DNA of 64,000 nucleotides from Neobacillus niacini (GTDB lineage Bacteria; Bacillota; Bacilli; Bacillales; Cytobacillaceae): NCBI RefSeq assembly GCF_023715415.1, contig NZ_JAMBOB010000002.1, positions 496,001 through 560,000 on the forward strand, given 5' to 3'. The notes beneath the pieces are model-generated. The model saw only the letters and a program-made list of their open reading frames with translations. It was not told the origin of the DNA and made no database searches. Shown one piece after another: positions 16,864 through 25,844 of the stretch (its first letter is position 1; the number at the start of each line of letters is the position of its first letter). The translations under genes and the position numbers were made by a program.

Positions 16864-16944
16864 TTTTCGTTCATCCTAACATACCATTTTCTTTTATCTT
16901 ATTGGAACAGTACGCTAGGTGTCCAGAGGGACGGTTCATTGGGT

Positions 16945-17151
16945 TTGGAAATAAGCGGAGAATTTCCATTTATATTGGGAAATACCCATATTTCCTCAAA
17001 ACTAGGCGGAGTTTTTCTGCTTATTGTATCCAAATCTTTGGATTTTGTCTTATTTAAAGCAGTTAACCGGAATATCTCCGCTTATATCTGCTTCTTAAAT
17101 TCCTTTATATACAATAGCCGGAAATTCTCCGCCTATGAATTCTCAACCCTA
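16945..17151. repeat. dispersed ~205-bp repeat, copy A
   Basis: The reverse complement matches 50527-50735 along its whole length. Shared blocks include ATTCATAGGCGGAGAATTTC, GGCGGAGATATTCCGGTTAA (variant AAGCGGAGA in this copy) and AGGAAATATGGGTATTT. A short open frame across this copy is incidental. It lies between divergent/tandem gene blocks with no coding role. Confidence 0.8.
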
Positions 17152-17242
17152 CACGAAAATCAACAATATATAATAACAGAGCCAAACAATAAATAAAAAA
17201 ACCGTGTGAACAGTCCCTAGGGTGCTATTAAATAGTTTATCC

Positions 17243-18115
17243 TTAATTAATATTATGTTTAATAAAATTTCCACCTTTAACTTCCGCTACGTCATAAACG
17301 GTAACAAAGGCTTTTGAATCAATTTCATTAATTATTTCCTTTAGCTTGGTTTCTTCTAAACGATTAATTACACAAGTAATTTCTTTAAATTTCTCGTGAG
17401 AAAATCCCCCGTAAGCTTCTTTATACGTTGCACTGCGACCTAACCGTTCGCGTATTGTCTCGACCATTAATTCAGGATGGGTTGTAATAATTTGAAAGGT
17501 TTTAGAACCACTTAAGCCTTCCTCCACAATATGAATAACTTTAGATGCAATATAGTAAGCAATTGCGGAAAGGAAAGCACCTTGTAAACCAAACACCGTT
17601 GAAACAAAAATAAACACAAAAATATTTAAAAATAGAATGAGATCGCTCGTTCCAAATGGTAAACTTCGAGAAAGCAGTACCGCAAGCATATCAATTCCAT
17701 CCAAAGCACCACCATTACGCAGTGCTAATCCCATTCCAAGGCCAAGAATAATTCCTCCAACCACAGTAACCAACAAAGTATCTCCCTCTATAATAGCTGG
17801 GATGTGGTGCATATTAACGGTACCAATGGCAAGTGAAGCTATTCCGATAATAGAAAGTACAGCAAAGCTCTTACCAATTTGCTTATATCCTAACCAGATA
17901 AATGGGATGTTAAGAGCTGCAATAAGAACTCCTAATGGTAAACCAAAAAGTTGTGAACCAACAATGCTAATGCCCGTCACTCCTCCATCAGATACACGGT
18001 TTGGTATTAATACTGTTTCTAAACCATATGCGGCAATAACACCTCCAATAATTACCATTAAACCCTGTAATACATATTTAAACGTTAATCGCTTATGTTT
18101 TTCACTTGTATTCAT
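17243..18115 (-). CDS. YitT family membrane protein
   Basis: 290 residues. Five to six membrane helices (about 15-195) make up the YitT/DUF161 region, with the entry segment YGLETVLIPNRVSDGGVTGIS and the block NGGALDGIDMLAVLLSR. A cytoplasmic C-terminal DUF2179 domain (about 210-285) contains AYGGFSHEKFKEITCVINRLE. The family is common in multiple copies in Bacillus; its function is unknown, possibly small-molecule transport or sensing. The N-terminus begins at an ATG preceded by GAGGGAAC. Confidence 0.92.
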   Translation of the reverse strand: MNTSEKHKRLTFKYVLQGLMVIIGGVIAAYGLETVLIPNRVSDGGVTGISIVGSQLFGLPLGVLIAALNIPFIWLGYKQIGKSFAVLSIIGIASLAIGTVNMHHIPAIIEGDTLLVTVVGGIILGLGMGLALRNGGALDGIDMLAVLLSRSLPFGTSDLILFLNIFVFIFVSTVFGLQGAFLSAIAYYIASKVIHIVEEGLSGSKTFQIITTHPELMVETIRERLGRSATYKEAYGGFSHEKFKEITCVINRLEETKLKEIINEIDSKAFVTVYDVAEVKGGNFIKHNIN

Positions 18116-18182
18116 ATGTTCCCTCGCTTAAGTTATTTTGTTATATAAAGGCTTTGTCAAATAAACATTTGTTGATTCCATT

Positions 18183-18206
18183 AAAAAAAGAGCCTTGATA
18201 GGCTCT
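18183..18206 (-). terminator. minus-strand hairpin terminator upstream of the YitT gene
   Basis: AGAGCC-TTGAT-AGGCTCT-type stem with a run of seven T on the minus strand. No minus-strand gene precedes it, so it may attenuate the YitT leader. Confidence 0.6.
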
Positions 18207-18383
18207 ATAAATATAATCCTTGTACAAATATATTTCCTCGAGCACTTTTACTGTTCATTCCGGAACATTCATTTATACTATTTCCCTTTCATTATTATTA
18301 TATTAATAATTTTTGTGAGTAATAAGTTTCATTTTTGGTCTTGTTGAAAGAACGAAGTAGGTTCAATAAAAGCATTTGCATTA

Positions 18384-18392
18384 TGCTATAAT
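18384..18392 (+). promoter_or_regulatory. extended -10 promoter for the deacetylase gene
   Basis: TGCTATAAT is a perfect extended -10 about 40 bases before ATG 18435. No good -35 is seen. Confidence 0.55.
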
Positions 18393-18434
18393 TCAGAGGA
18401 AATAGAATACTTTTTAAGGAATGGAAACAAACAC

Positions 18435-19133
18435 ATGAAAAAGAAATTACTACTAATGGGAATTGTTTTTTTATTAATGGCTCTTTTATTTGTTGGAATG
18501 TTTAAAGTATCGAAATTAAGAACCTTTCAATTATTTGGAGGGCTAACATACCAAGTTAATACGGATGACAAGGTCATTGCATTAACATTTGATGACGGTC
18601 CCACTAAGAATGTTGATCAAATTCTGCCTTTATTGAATAAATACAAGGCAAAAGCTACTTTTTTCCTTATCGGAAATGATATTGAAAAATACCCTGAAGA
18701 AGCAAAGAAATTGGTAGAAGCAGGGCATCAAATTGGAAATCACACCTATTCACATGAAAGAATGGTATTAAAATCACCTTCTTTTATTAAAGAGGAAATT
18801 GAGAAAACAGATAGGTTAATTAGAAAATATGGATATAAAAGTGAAATTGACTTTCGACCTCCCTATGGAAAAAAACTTGTGGGACTGCCTTATTATTTAT
18901 ATAAGAACAAGCGAGAAACGATTATGTGGTCACTAGAGCCGGATACATATTACACAAGTGCTGATGAAAAAGTAAATGATGTTGTAGAAAACATTAAACC
19001 AGGATCGATCATTTTATTGCACCCAATGTACGATCAAACCGGTAAGGAAATCCAAGTAATTGAAGATATTTTACGAGAACTTACAAAGGAAGGGTATAAA
19101 TTTGTGACCGTGGATGAACTTCAGGAATTATAA
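18435..19133 (+). CDS. polysaccharide deacetylase (NodB/CE4)
   Basis: 232 residues. An N-terminal signal anchor (about 4-22) exports the protein. The CE4 domain starts at residue 45: motif 1 TFDDGP (51-56, catalytic base and metal aspartate), motif 2 HTYSH (103-107, metal histidines) and motif 3 RPPYGK. It removes N-acetyl groups from cell-wall or other polysaccharides outside the membrane. It is a short Bacillus form with no extra domains. ATG 18435 follows AAGGAATGG. Confidence 0.93.
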   Translation: MKKKLLLMGIVFLLMALLFVGMFKVSKLRTFQLFGGLTYQVNTDDKVIALTFDDGPTKNVDQILPLLNKYKAKATFFLIGNDIEKYPEEAKKLVEAGHQIGNHTYSHERMVLKSPSFIKEEIEKTDRLIRKYGYKSEIDFRPPYGKKLVGLPYYLYKNKRETIMWSLEPDTYYTSADEKVNDVVENIKPGSIILLHPMYDQTGKEIQVIEDILRELTKEGYKFVTVDELQEL

Positions 19134-19296
19134 TAAAGCAATAAAAAGGGATCAAACTTTCATAAAGTGAGTAGTAAGTACTAATTTAAGTGCGAAAGAA
19201 AATGGCTTAGTCCAAATACTGAGCCATTTACTTTTGTTTATTAAAGTCCGCAAGCTTCTCAAGAACTTGACTTAAACTTCCTATCACTTTTGTACA

Positions 19297-19857
19297 TTAA
19301 GTGTTATTTCGTTTTAATAACATTTTTTTACTTATTACAGTGGTCAACAGAACAATACCTAGGATTCCAATAACTAGAAAACTAAACTGAGTTTCGGTTA
19401 ACGCCAATGACTGTGCAAAATTTACTGAATAGGCTAAAGAAAATGAAGTGATTAGTTTAGCAATACAAGCTATTATTAGAAATCTCCTAAAGCTGACTCC
19501 GCTTAATCCTGCCCCAATACAAATGATTTCATCAGGTAAAATAGGTATCATGAATAAAATGAATAAAATACTAATCTCGTTTCTCGAAACATATCGTTCA
19601 TACTGCTTCAAATGATGGTCCTTTACCCATTTTCTAATGATCGTTTGTCCACCAAATTTTGCGATGAAATAGGCAAAAATTATTCCTGAAAGTGTACCAA
19701 CAAAACCAATACATGCTGCAGGAAAAGAACCGAGAACAGCACTGCCAGCTCCGACTGTTGCTGCCTCTGGAAAGGGTAATAATATAGGTTGTAGAAAACA
19801 GATTGTAAAGTAAATAAAAGCAACGACAAGCTGATTTTCGTGTAATAAAATCTCCAT
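19297..19857 (-). CDS. VTT-domain (TVP38/DedA-like) membrane protein
   Basis: 186 residues. Hydrophobic segments run through the chain (about 12-30, 45-70, 95-115, 122-145, 155-175). The VTT pattern is seen in GTLSGIIFAYFIAKFGG, followed by a polar stretch and FILFMIPILPDEIICIGAGL. Such proteins are linked to lipid scrambling or membrane homeostasis. The start is preceded by AGAGGTGAACTTAA. Monocistronic. Confidence 0.85.
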   Translation of the reverse strand: MEILLHENQLVVAFIYFTICFLQPILLPFPEAATVGAGSAVLGSFPAACIGFVGTLSGIIFAYFIAKFGGQTIIRKWVKDHHLKQYERYVSRNEISILFILFMIPILPDEIICIGAGLSGVSFRRFLIIACIAKLITSFSLAYSVNFAQSLALTETQFSFLVIGILGIVLLTTVISKKMLLKRNNT

Positions 19858-20036
19858 TTAAGTTCACCTCTTTATTATATTGCTATATTCGATTATAAGA
19901 GGTGAATATTAGGATTTTGGTATATACTTCCTTAAGATTTCCTTAAATTTTGGGTGTCCAGATGGACGGTTCTCATGGTCATATTTGTGGAACAGGACCA
20001 CGAGAACCTTGCCCAAGGTTCACCATAGTTCAGAGG

Positions 20037-20486
20037 TCAATCAAATTCTACTCTTGTTATTTCACCTGATTCAGCATCAACTCGAACATTTACTTCTCCG
20101 CGATTTGACTCGATCTCAAATTTGTATTCAAGTCGTCCATGTTCCATTTCCCTTTCGACTTCTGTAATGGTTCCATTTACTTTAGACAGAGCTATCTTAG
20201 CAGCCTCATTGACCGTTAACCTTGCAGCTGACTGACTGGTAGAAGGAGGATTGGAATCATCTGTCTCTACCTTATAAAATGTTTTGCCATGCTCCGTCTC
20301 CAATTCTATCTCTTGCCCAGGGGTAATTTCAGGCAGGGTTGGTGCACCAACGCGAATAGCGGTATTTTTGTCCTCAAGATGAACCGAATCCTCTGGCTGA
20401 GTTCCACTTTTTGAAGCCCCCACAGCAGCTGCACCACCAAAAATTAATAATGCTGATAACCCACCAATTATGATTTTCTTTTTCAT
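20037..20486 (-). CDS. secreted PepSY-domain protein
   Basis: 149 residues from ATG 20486 (GGAGGAAATAAAA upstream; a Met five codons earlier overlaps that site). A signal peptide (1-24, with FGGAAAVGASKSG) is followed by a polar region. The PepSY domain (about 88-149) contains LTVNEAAKIALSKVNGTIT and VRVDAESGEITRVEFD. PepSY domains bind or inhibit extracytoplasmic peptidases. A hydrophilic exported protein is expected. The gene ends next to a copy of the GGACGGTTCT repeat family. Confidence 0.88.
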   Translation of the reverse strand: MKKKIIIGGLSALLIFGGAAAVGASKSGTQPEDSVHLEDKNTAIRVGAPTLPEITPGQEIELETEHGKTFYKVETDDSNPPSTSQSAARLTVNEAAKIALSKVNGTITEVEREMEHGRLEYKFEIESNRGEVNVRVDAESGEITRVEFD

Positions 20487-20747
20487 TTTTATTTCCTCCA
20501 TTTCATAATTTTTTTCTACACTTTCACTATATCCACCGAAAATGAGAATAAAGAGATAGAAACATTAGAAATAAATGAGAGGTTTTTATTATTAGTAATT
20601 TTCGCTAAAAGTGGTTCCTGAAAAATAACAAGGTGACAATGGAAGAAGTGGCAATTGCAAATCATGCTGTCTATATTCATATCATTGTTCGAATACCCTT
20701 AATATGGAATATAATGTATATGATGTAGATGATTAGAGGTGAGGAAT

Positions 20748-21368
20748 TTGAATAATACGTGGAATAAATTTATCTATAAAGTTGGTTCACCGCTGTATGA
20801 TTATTTTTTTAACTCGGGTATGTTCTTAACTGCAAGAAAACATATTTTCCGAGATATTCCATTTAATAAGAAACACAAAATTTTATTTGTTGGTGTAGGA
20901 ACGGGCGCTGATTTGGAATTGATTGACCATACTGGCCTAAATATTACGGCGATTGATTATTCAAAGGATATGCTCAGGAAAGCAAGGGCGAAGTTTCGAA
21001 GTTCCACTATTACATTTTTAGAAATGGACGCTCAAAAGCTGGCATTTGAAGATGAGTCGTTCGACTACGTAGTGGCAAGCCTGATCCTTTCGGTAGTGCC
21101 TGATGAAAATGAATGTTTTAAAGAGATGGTACGAGTTCTACATAGAGATGGAAAAATCATCATTTTTGATAAATTTGTCCCTGACCATAGTAAACAATCA
21201 TTAGCGAAAAAGTTTTTAAGACCCATTATTTCTGTGTTAGGGACGGATATTGGCAGGAGTTTTGAAGAAATTGTTCGTCACACTTCTGAAAAGATAAAGG
21301 TAGAGGAAGATATCCCGATTATGCTTAATGGGATGTACAGGAAAATCAAGATTGGAAAAAGTAATTAG
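20748..21368 (+). CDS. class I SAM-dependent methyltransferase
   Basis: 206 residues from TTG 20748, which has AGAGGTGAGG just upstream; a GTG at 20739 overlaps that site. SAM motif I is LFVGVGTGADLELI (about 47-60), followed by ITAIDYSKDMLRKAR and the post-motif EMDAQKLAFEDESFDYVVAS. It belongs to the Methyltransf_11/UbiE-like group. The protein is cytoplasmic and the substrate unknown. Monocistronic. Confidence 0.9.
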   Translation: MNNTWNKFIYKVGSPLYDYFFNSGMFLTARKHIFRDIPFNKKHKILFVGVGTGADLELIDHTGLNITAIDYSKDMLRKARAKFRSSTITFLEMDAQKLAFEDESFDYVVASLILSVVPDENECFKEMVRVLHRDGKIIIFDKFVPDHSKQSLAKKFLRPIISVLGTDIGRSFEEIVRHTSEKIKVEEDIPIMLNGMYRKIKIGKSN

Positions 21369-21561
21369 ATGTTAGTCGATTTCTGAGCTATTACAAATAG
21401 AAGTGTCATAGAAAAAACTCATGACCAAGATTGTTTGAGAAAAATCATTTTTTAATTTTCTTGAATCTTTTTCTGATTAATAACCGTATGATAATTTGTT
21501 GTATTGCTCCTATTTACCTTTTATTTTGGCTCAACATTGACAAATGAAGGAAGTGTAGTAA

Positions 21562-22155
21562 TTGAAGAAAGTGCTTTTTGTGGTTTTAATCACAGTATTT
21601 TTGATGATTTCTCCAGGATGTTCTAATTCTCCACAGACAGCTACTAGTTCGCCGAACACCAATATAGAGGAGGTAACTTCTGATGCATCAAAAGAATCCC
21701 CAGCGAAACAAACAAGCGATACCCCTTCGAAAAATGATTCAATAAAGCTGGTTGATAAGGAGGGAAAAGAGCTACTAGCCCCGTATTCTAATGAACAAAT
21801 TGAATACGCTCGAATTTGGCTGCAGCGAGGACCCAATCAAGAGATTGACGAATTAAATGTGCTACATATTCCAGCAGGCACACCGATCAATCCCGATGAT
21901 GAAACCAGCGCCCGGTATCCAGAGAATGTCATTCAGTTAGCAGGTTCCCGCTTGGTAGATGGATCTGTAACGTATAGTAGTAATGGGGATGGCACTATAA
22001 ATGTATACAATGTTCCTTTACGCTGGGATGGCAATTATCCTGCTGGTGAAGACTTCTACACAGAGATTATCGAAAATACTGAGCTCGTGTCCGTACAAGA
22101 AGGTAACAATGAAAAAATCATAGAATTAATCAAATTGTTAATTGTTCATTCCTAA
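21562..22155 (+). CDS. lipoprotein of unknown function
   Basis: 197 residues. The signal peptide ends in a lipobox ISPGC (Cys near residue 20). A Ser/Thr/Asn-rich linker (about 20-65) is followed by a folded domain of about 130 residues. TTG start, with GGAAGTG upstream. It should be anchored to the outer face of the membrane. The folded part (PYSNEQIEYARIWLQ...PINPDDETSARYP) resembles a conserved Bacillus lipoprotein domain I cannot name. A terminator follows at 22258. Confidence 0.8.
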   Translation: MKKVLFVVLITVFLMISPGCSNSPQTATSSPNTNIEEVTSDASKESPAKQTSDTPSKNDSIKLVDKEGKELLAPYSNEQIEYARIWLQRGPNQEIDELNVLHIPAGTPINPDDETSARYPENVIQLAGSRLVDGSVTYSSNGDGTINVYNVPLRWDGNYPAGEDFYTEIIENTELVSVQEGNNEKIIELIKLLIVHS

Positions 22156-22257
22156 GGTAGTTGGTATGTTGCATCAAATGTGAAATAAAAGGAATTTATT
22201 AAAGTGGAAATGAATGATTTTAAAGTGGTTCCTGAGGATTAATAGTTTGAAACCAAG

Positions 22258-22289
22258 GCGTTGATCCAAAGTGGATTAACGCTCTTTCT
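22258..22289 (+). terminator. terminator after the lipoprotein gene
   Basis: GCGTTGATCC-N4-GGATTAACGC with CTCTTTCTT. The same hairpin sequence recurs at 23399. Confidence 0.75.
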
Positions 22290-22376
22290 TGTAGAATCTT
22301 TACTCCAGGTTGTCGGCCTCCTTTTCACCTCTAACGTAAGAAGTCAAACTTTTTCCTAGACAAATGCCTTCAAAGA

Positions 22377-22661
22377 TTAAGAATCGTTCTTTTTACTTCT
22401 GAATGAGAGAATGGCTATTTTTAATGAAGCATAGGAACCAATAGCAGCATTTCCATAAAACCAACCCATAAACAAACCAGCTATGAGGTTATGCCGATGA
22501 CTTATAAAAACGGAGATACTTACTCCTATGAGTAAGGCAACAGTTGGAATGAATTTTTTTTGTAATTTCAGAAACCATTTTAGTAGTTGGGTAAGGACCA
22601 TTACGACGGGAACGGCGATTACAGCGTCCCAAAAATTAGTATGTATTGTAGGGAAATCCAT
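22377..22661 (-). CDS. small membrane protein of unknown function
   Basis: 94 residues, two or three helices (about 12-30, 38-55, 60-80) with GLFMGWFYGNAAIGSYASLK in the last part and a basic tail. AAAGGTG precedes the ATG. It probably forms a two-gene unit with the DUF3189 gene 41 bases upstream. The size and layout are holin-like, but no phage genes are near. Confidence 0.65.
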   Translation of the reverse strand: MDFPTIHTNFWDAVIAVPVVMVLTQLLKWFLKLQKKFIPTVALLIGVSISVFISHRHNLIAGLFMGWFYGNAAIGSYASLKIAILSFRSKKNDS

Positions 22662-22702
22662 TTTTTCAACACCTTTAATATAAAGTAAGGTTAATTCGTC
22701 TA

Positions 22703-23215
22703 CTATTTGTACATCTCATTTTCTAAAATAACTACATTTTCATTAAAAGTGGTACGACCAACTTGTTTGGTATTTTCAACTAACCGAAATATATTACCAC
22801 AGCATTGTTTAGCACCAATCACTAATAAGGGTACACCTATAAAGTCCAATCCCAATCCTCTTGAGAAAAAACCACCAAATGACATAGCTATTGGGACAGT
22901 AGGGGATGTATTGGAGAAAACGATTTTTTCTTCAAAATGATATTTTCCTTCTAGAAGTAAAGTTAATTCTTTTAAGGCAGGTACTACAAATTTGTTTCTT
23001 TTCCGTCCGATGGAATAAACTGAGTTTCCTTCTTCATCGGTTCCGTGAAAAAGTATTTTACCAAAATCCGATTTCGTTAATTTATTAAAATAATTTACAT
23101 TTAATATTTCTTCCGTGGTTAGTTTTCGTTCTGATTGAGGAAGTTGTTTTAAATGATAGGCAGCAGCCAAGGCCGTGGAATGTGTCCCTGCATAATCATT
23201 ATAAATATAAATCAT
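22703..23215 (-). CDS. DUF3189 family protein
   Basis: 170 residues from ATG 23215 (AAAGGA upstream; a Met three codons earlier overlaps the site). MIYIYNDYAGTHSTALAAAYHLKQLP at the start and the conserved middle FGKILFHGTDEEGN and IVFSNTSPTVPIAMSFGGFFSR identify DUF3189, a family restricted to spore formers. The N-terminus looks like a degenerate nucleotide-binding loop. The function is unknown. It is likely co-transcribed with the small membrane protein gene at 22377. Confidence 0.85.
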   Translation of the reverse strand: MIYIYNDYAGTHSTALAAAYHLKQLPQSERKLTTEEILNVNYFNKLTKSDFGKILFHGTDEEGNSVYSIGRKRNKFVVPALKELTLLLEGKYHFEEKIVFSNTSPTVPIAMSFGGFFSRGLGLDFIGVPLLVIGAKQCCGNIFRLVENTKQVGRTTFNENVVILENEMYK

Positions 23216-23398
23216 AGTAATCATCCTTTATTGTCATTGTCCCTATTAATATGGACATTTATTCAATTTTAGATTCTAACGCAACTTGCGAAGTTGAATT
23301 CTTAATTAGTGGCTGTTCAAAAGGAAATGACCGACTTCTAATTAGTGTAAAAAAAGATAAATGTAAACACAGTTGAAGTTGACGGTTAGAAACGGGGG

Positions 23399-23431
23399 GC
23401 GTTTATCCAAGAAGGATTAACGCTTTTTTTT
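23399..23431 (+). terminator. orphan terminator, second copy of the GCGTT-ATCC hairpin
   Basis: GCGTTTATCC-AAGAA-GGATTAACGC followed by eight T. It lies 87 bases before the next gene start with no gene before it on this strand. Confidence 0.7.
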
Positions 23432-23517
23432 GTAGAATTTTAATGAATTATAGGTCAGGATACTTTGAAAAGAATATAGGGTTTTCATATAACTATCTTA
23501 GCAAGGGGGAAATAAAA

Positions 23518-24032
23518 TTGAGTAAAAAAGGGAAGTTACTATTCAGATTTTCAATTGGTTTGAATCTATTACTCGTCGCAATTGTTGCTTGGGGAGTAAT
23601 AAAGATGAATTTCGTAAACCAGCAAGTTCTGTTACAGAGGCACAAAATAATTTAGTAGAATTGGAGGGTTTAATTGCTTACCAGAGTGATAACAATTGGA
23701 CTGAACTTAACTTGGTTACAACAGAATTAGGAGATGTGTTAAACGGAATTTGGCTTGGTATGACCACTGGAAAGCAGCTAGGAACTCTATCTAAAAGAGA
23801 CAAGGAAATTCTAGAAAATTTGTATTCCAAATTAGATCAAGATCAATATCCTAATGATGAATTATATAGCTTTGCCGATTTAACCGAATCGGATAAAAAG
23901 AATTTGGAGGATCTACGGAAAACACTTCGTGAAGTTGGATTAGGAGTAAATATTACTATAAGTGTTAACATGGATTCCTTTATGGATCAAGCAGAGGCAT
24001 TAAATGAAAGGATTGAATCTCCATTAAATTAA
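23518..24032 (+). pseudogene. frameshifted hypothetical membrane-anchored protein gene
   Basis: TTG 23518, after AAGGGGGAAATAAAA, opens LSKKGKLLFRFSIGLNLLL with a membrane helix. The frame breaks near 23605-23612, and the adjacent frame (codon phase shifted by one, consistent with a single lost base) carries on seamlessly with FRKPASSVTEAQNNLVELEG to the stop at 24032. Joined, it would be about 170 residues: an N-terminal anchor and a helical extracytoplasmic domain. No slippery heptamer is visible at the break, so mutation or a sequencing error is likelier than programmed frameshifting. The family is unknown. Confidence 0.7.
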
Positions 24033-24130
24033 CAATTCTTGATATGATGTATTCCGATATATTCCGTATAGAAAAGATCGAGTGAATAATAAATTTTAAC
24101 GATAAAATTTATGTGTAAGGAGGGAAATGA

Positions 24131-25009
24131 ATGTTACAGGAATTCAATCAATTAATGGATTACATCGAAACACATTTGACGGAAGAAATCTCTGGGAAAG
24201 ATATATCAACAATTGTAGGACTATCCGATTACCATTTTAGAAGAATGTTTTCATATATGGCGGGTATGTCATTGAATGAGTATATCAAAAATAGAAGACT
24301 ATCTGTAGCAAACGTTGAATTAATAAATGGAGCCAAAGTGACAGATCTTGCCTATAAATATGGTTATCAATCAATTGAAGGATTTTCAAGGGCATTTCGT
24401 GAATGGAGTGGTTTTCTCCCTTCAGAAGTAACGAAAAACAAGATTCAGAAGTCATTTCCCAAATTCACATTCTATATAGATATAAGAGGAGGAACATCAA
24501 TGGAATTCAAAATTGAAAAGAAAGCGAAGTTTACTATCGTAGGTGTATCGAAAAGAGTACCAATTCAATTCGAAGGTGTAAATAATGCCATCTTAGAACT
24601 AGCCCAGTCCATTACACAACAACAAAGAGATGAGATGCATCAACTAGCTGATTTGTATCCGCATCAAGTCTTGAATGTATCTTATGATTTTGATGAAGGT
24701 TTCTTAGAAGAAAAAGGCTTCTTAACACATATGATTGGTTTTGCAACAACAAAGGAAAATCCCTTCGATGATTTAGAGCAAATTACGATTGAAGAAAGTT
24801 TATGGGCCATTTTCCCGAATCAAGGTCCATTTCCAGCAACATTTCAGGAAACGACTGCAAAAATTTATTCTGAATGGCTGCCTTCCTCAGATTACGAAGT
24901 GATTGATATACCGGGAATTTCCTTCACACAGCACAATAGTCCATCGGAAAATAAATATAGTGAAATTTGGTTGCCAGTAAAGAAAAAGGTTAGCAATAAA
25001 ATTGGATGA
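24131..25009 (+). CDS. AraC-family regulator with GyrI-like effector domain
   Basis: 292 residues. Two AraC helix-turn-helices occupy 1-100 (GKDISTIVGLSDYHFRRMFS, and DLAYKYGYQSIEGFSRAFREWSGFLPSE). A GyrI/BmrR-type effector-binding domain (about 120-288) begins MEFKIEKKAKFTIVGVSKRV and ends in YSEIWLPVKKK. This architecture senses drugs or other amphipathic molecules. AAGGAGGGAA precedes the ATG. A target gene is not evident next door; the preceding gene is frameshifted and unrelated. Confidence 0.92.
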   Translation: MLQEFNQLMDYIETHLTEEISGKDISTIVGLSDYHFRRMFSYMAGMSLNEYIKNRRLSVANVELINGAKVTDLAYKYGYQSIEGFSRAFREWSGFLPSEVTKNKIQKSFPKFTFYIDIRGGTSMEFKIEKKAKFTIVGVSKRVPIQFEGVNNAILELAQSITQQQRDEMHQLADLYPHQVLNVSYDFDEGFLEEKGFLTHMIGFATTKENPFDDLEQITIEESLWAIFPNQGPFPATFQETTAKIYSEWLPSSDYEVIDIPGISFTQHNSPSENKYSEIWLPVKKKVSNKIG

Positions 25010-25089
25010 TAGTTGATTTAGAGAAGTGTTAGTACATTAAATTTCTAAATTTCAAAAGGAAAAGAGAATCATGGATTTTAAGATTTTGC

Positions 25090-25115
25090 AAAGAGCCCAT
25101 TGTAAGGGCTCTTTT
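25090..25115 (+). terminator. Rho-independent terminator after the AraC-family gene
   Basis: AAAGAGCCC-N7-GGGCTCTTT followed by TA. Confidence 0.8.
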
Positions 25116-25219
25116 ACAGTGCTGGTTCATCAAGTTGTACAAGTTGCGGATCAACCTCCTGTAGTTCTTCCTCGTCCTGTAGTAGTTCCTGCTCAAGCTG
25201 TGGTGGGGGTGGAGATTAA
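25106..25219 (+). pseudogene. Ser/Cys/Gly-rich C-terminal coding remnant
   Basis: After an in-frame stop at 25103 the frame reads 37 codons without a start codon. It gives a tail of Ser-Cys repeats (SSCTSCGS, SCSSSSSCSSSCSSC) ending GGGGD and TAA. Such tails close some Bacillus membrane proteins (TIGR04222-like). It is probably the 3-prime end of a deleted gene, because a random sequence would hardly give seven spaced cysteines and a poly-Gly end. Confidence 0.4.
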
Positions 25220-25378
25220 TAAAAGATCCTTTTAGGATTTTTTAGATTGTTTTTGTAATATCTTCTTAGAACAAAAGGAGCGGATTTTTTAATCCACTTA
25301 CCAATTATTGTCTTTTGTATGGTATAATAAAATTACCATTAATTGAATTTTAGAATAACTTTATGGAGGAGGGATTTT

Positions 25379-25576
25379 ATGTCAAGCATCGCTTACTTAT
25401 TTTGGGGAACTTTAGTAGCAATTGTACTGTTGGGTGTAGTAATTGATAAACTGTTTCCAAACAAAGTGAAGTTTAAAGATTCAGGACACATCAAATCCAC
25501 GAATCAACAATTAAGCGAAAATGCTTCTTTGAACAATAAGAGTACAAATGAAATAACTGGATCTTTTTTACCCTGA
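25379..25576 (+). CDS. small single-pass membrane protein
   Basis: 65 residues from ATG 25379, which follows GGAGGAGGG. One membrane helix lies at about 3-22 (IAYLFWGTLVAIVLLGVVID), then a hydrophilic, Asn/Ser-rich tail of 40 residues, probably cytoplasmic or extracytoplasmic depending on topology. A TATAAT lies at 25323. No family recognised. A terminator follows at 25698. Confidence 0.65.
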   Translation: MSSIAYLFWGTLVAIVLLGVVIDKLFPNKVKFKDSGHIKSTNQQLSENASLNNKSTNEITGSFLP

Positions 25577-25697
25577 TTGATCGAGTGGTAAAATTCTTGA
25601 ACTACCATATTATGCAGTTGTATAAGGGTTGAGGTTATTACATTTTTTAAATTGTTATTAAAATAATCTTGTCTTTTACAATGGGGCGGGAGTTACA

Positions 25698-25722
25698 AAA
25701 GGAGTTGCTGCGCAGCTCCTTT
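25698..25722 (+). terminator. Rho-independent terminator
   Basis: AAAGGAG...CTCCTTT with an inner TGC/GCA. A very similar hairpin recurs at 47543. Confidence 0.7.
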
Positions 25723-25844
25723 CTATATAGAGGGAGTTTAGTTTAAGAACTAGGTTGAATAATTTTCATACTTGTTGTCGCATTTGACGATTACTGTGAC
25801 ATAAATAAAAGCTAGAAATAATTTTATCCTAGCTCAAAAAAATA

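Noticed and set aside
16939..17196. 85-codon ORF between the response regulator and the YitT gene
   Set aside because: It is the translation of a dispersed repeat; the other copy (50527-50735) does not keep the frame open, and there is no ribosome site.
23590..23620. Programmed -1 frameshift joining the two frames
   Set aside because: No X-XXY-YYZ slippery heptamer or downstream hairpin is visible at the overlap; mutation or sequencing error explains it better.
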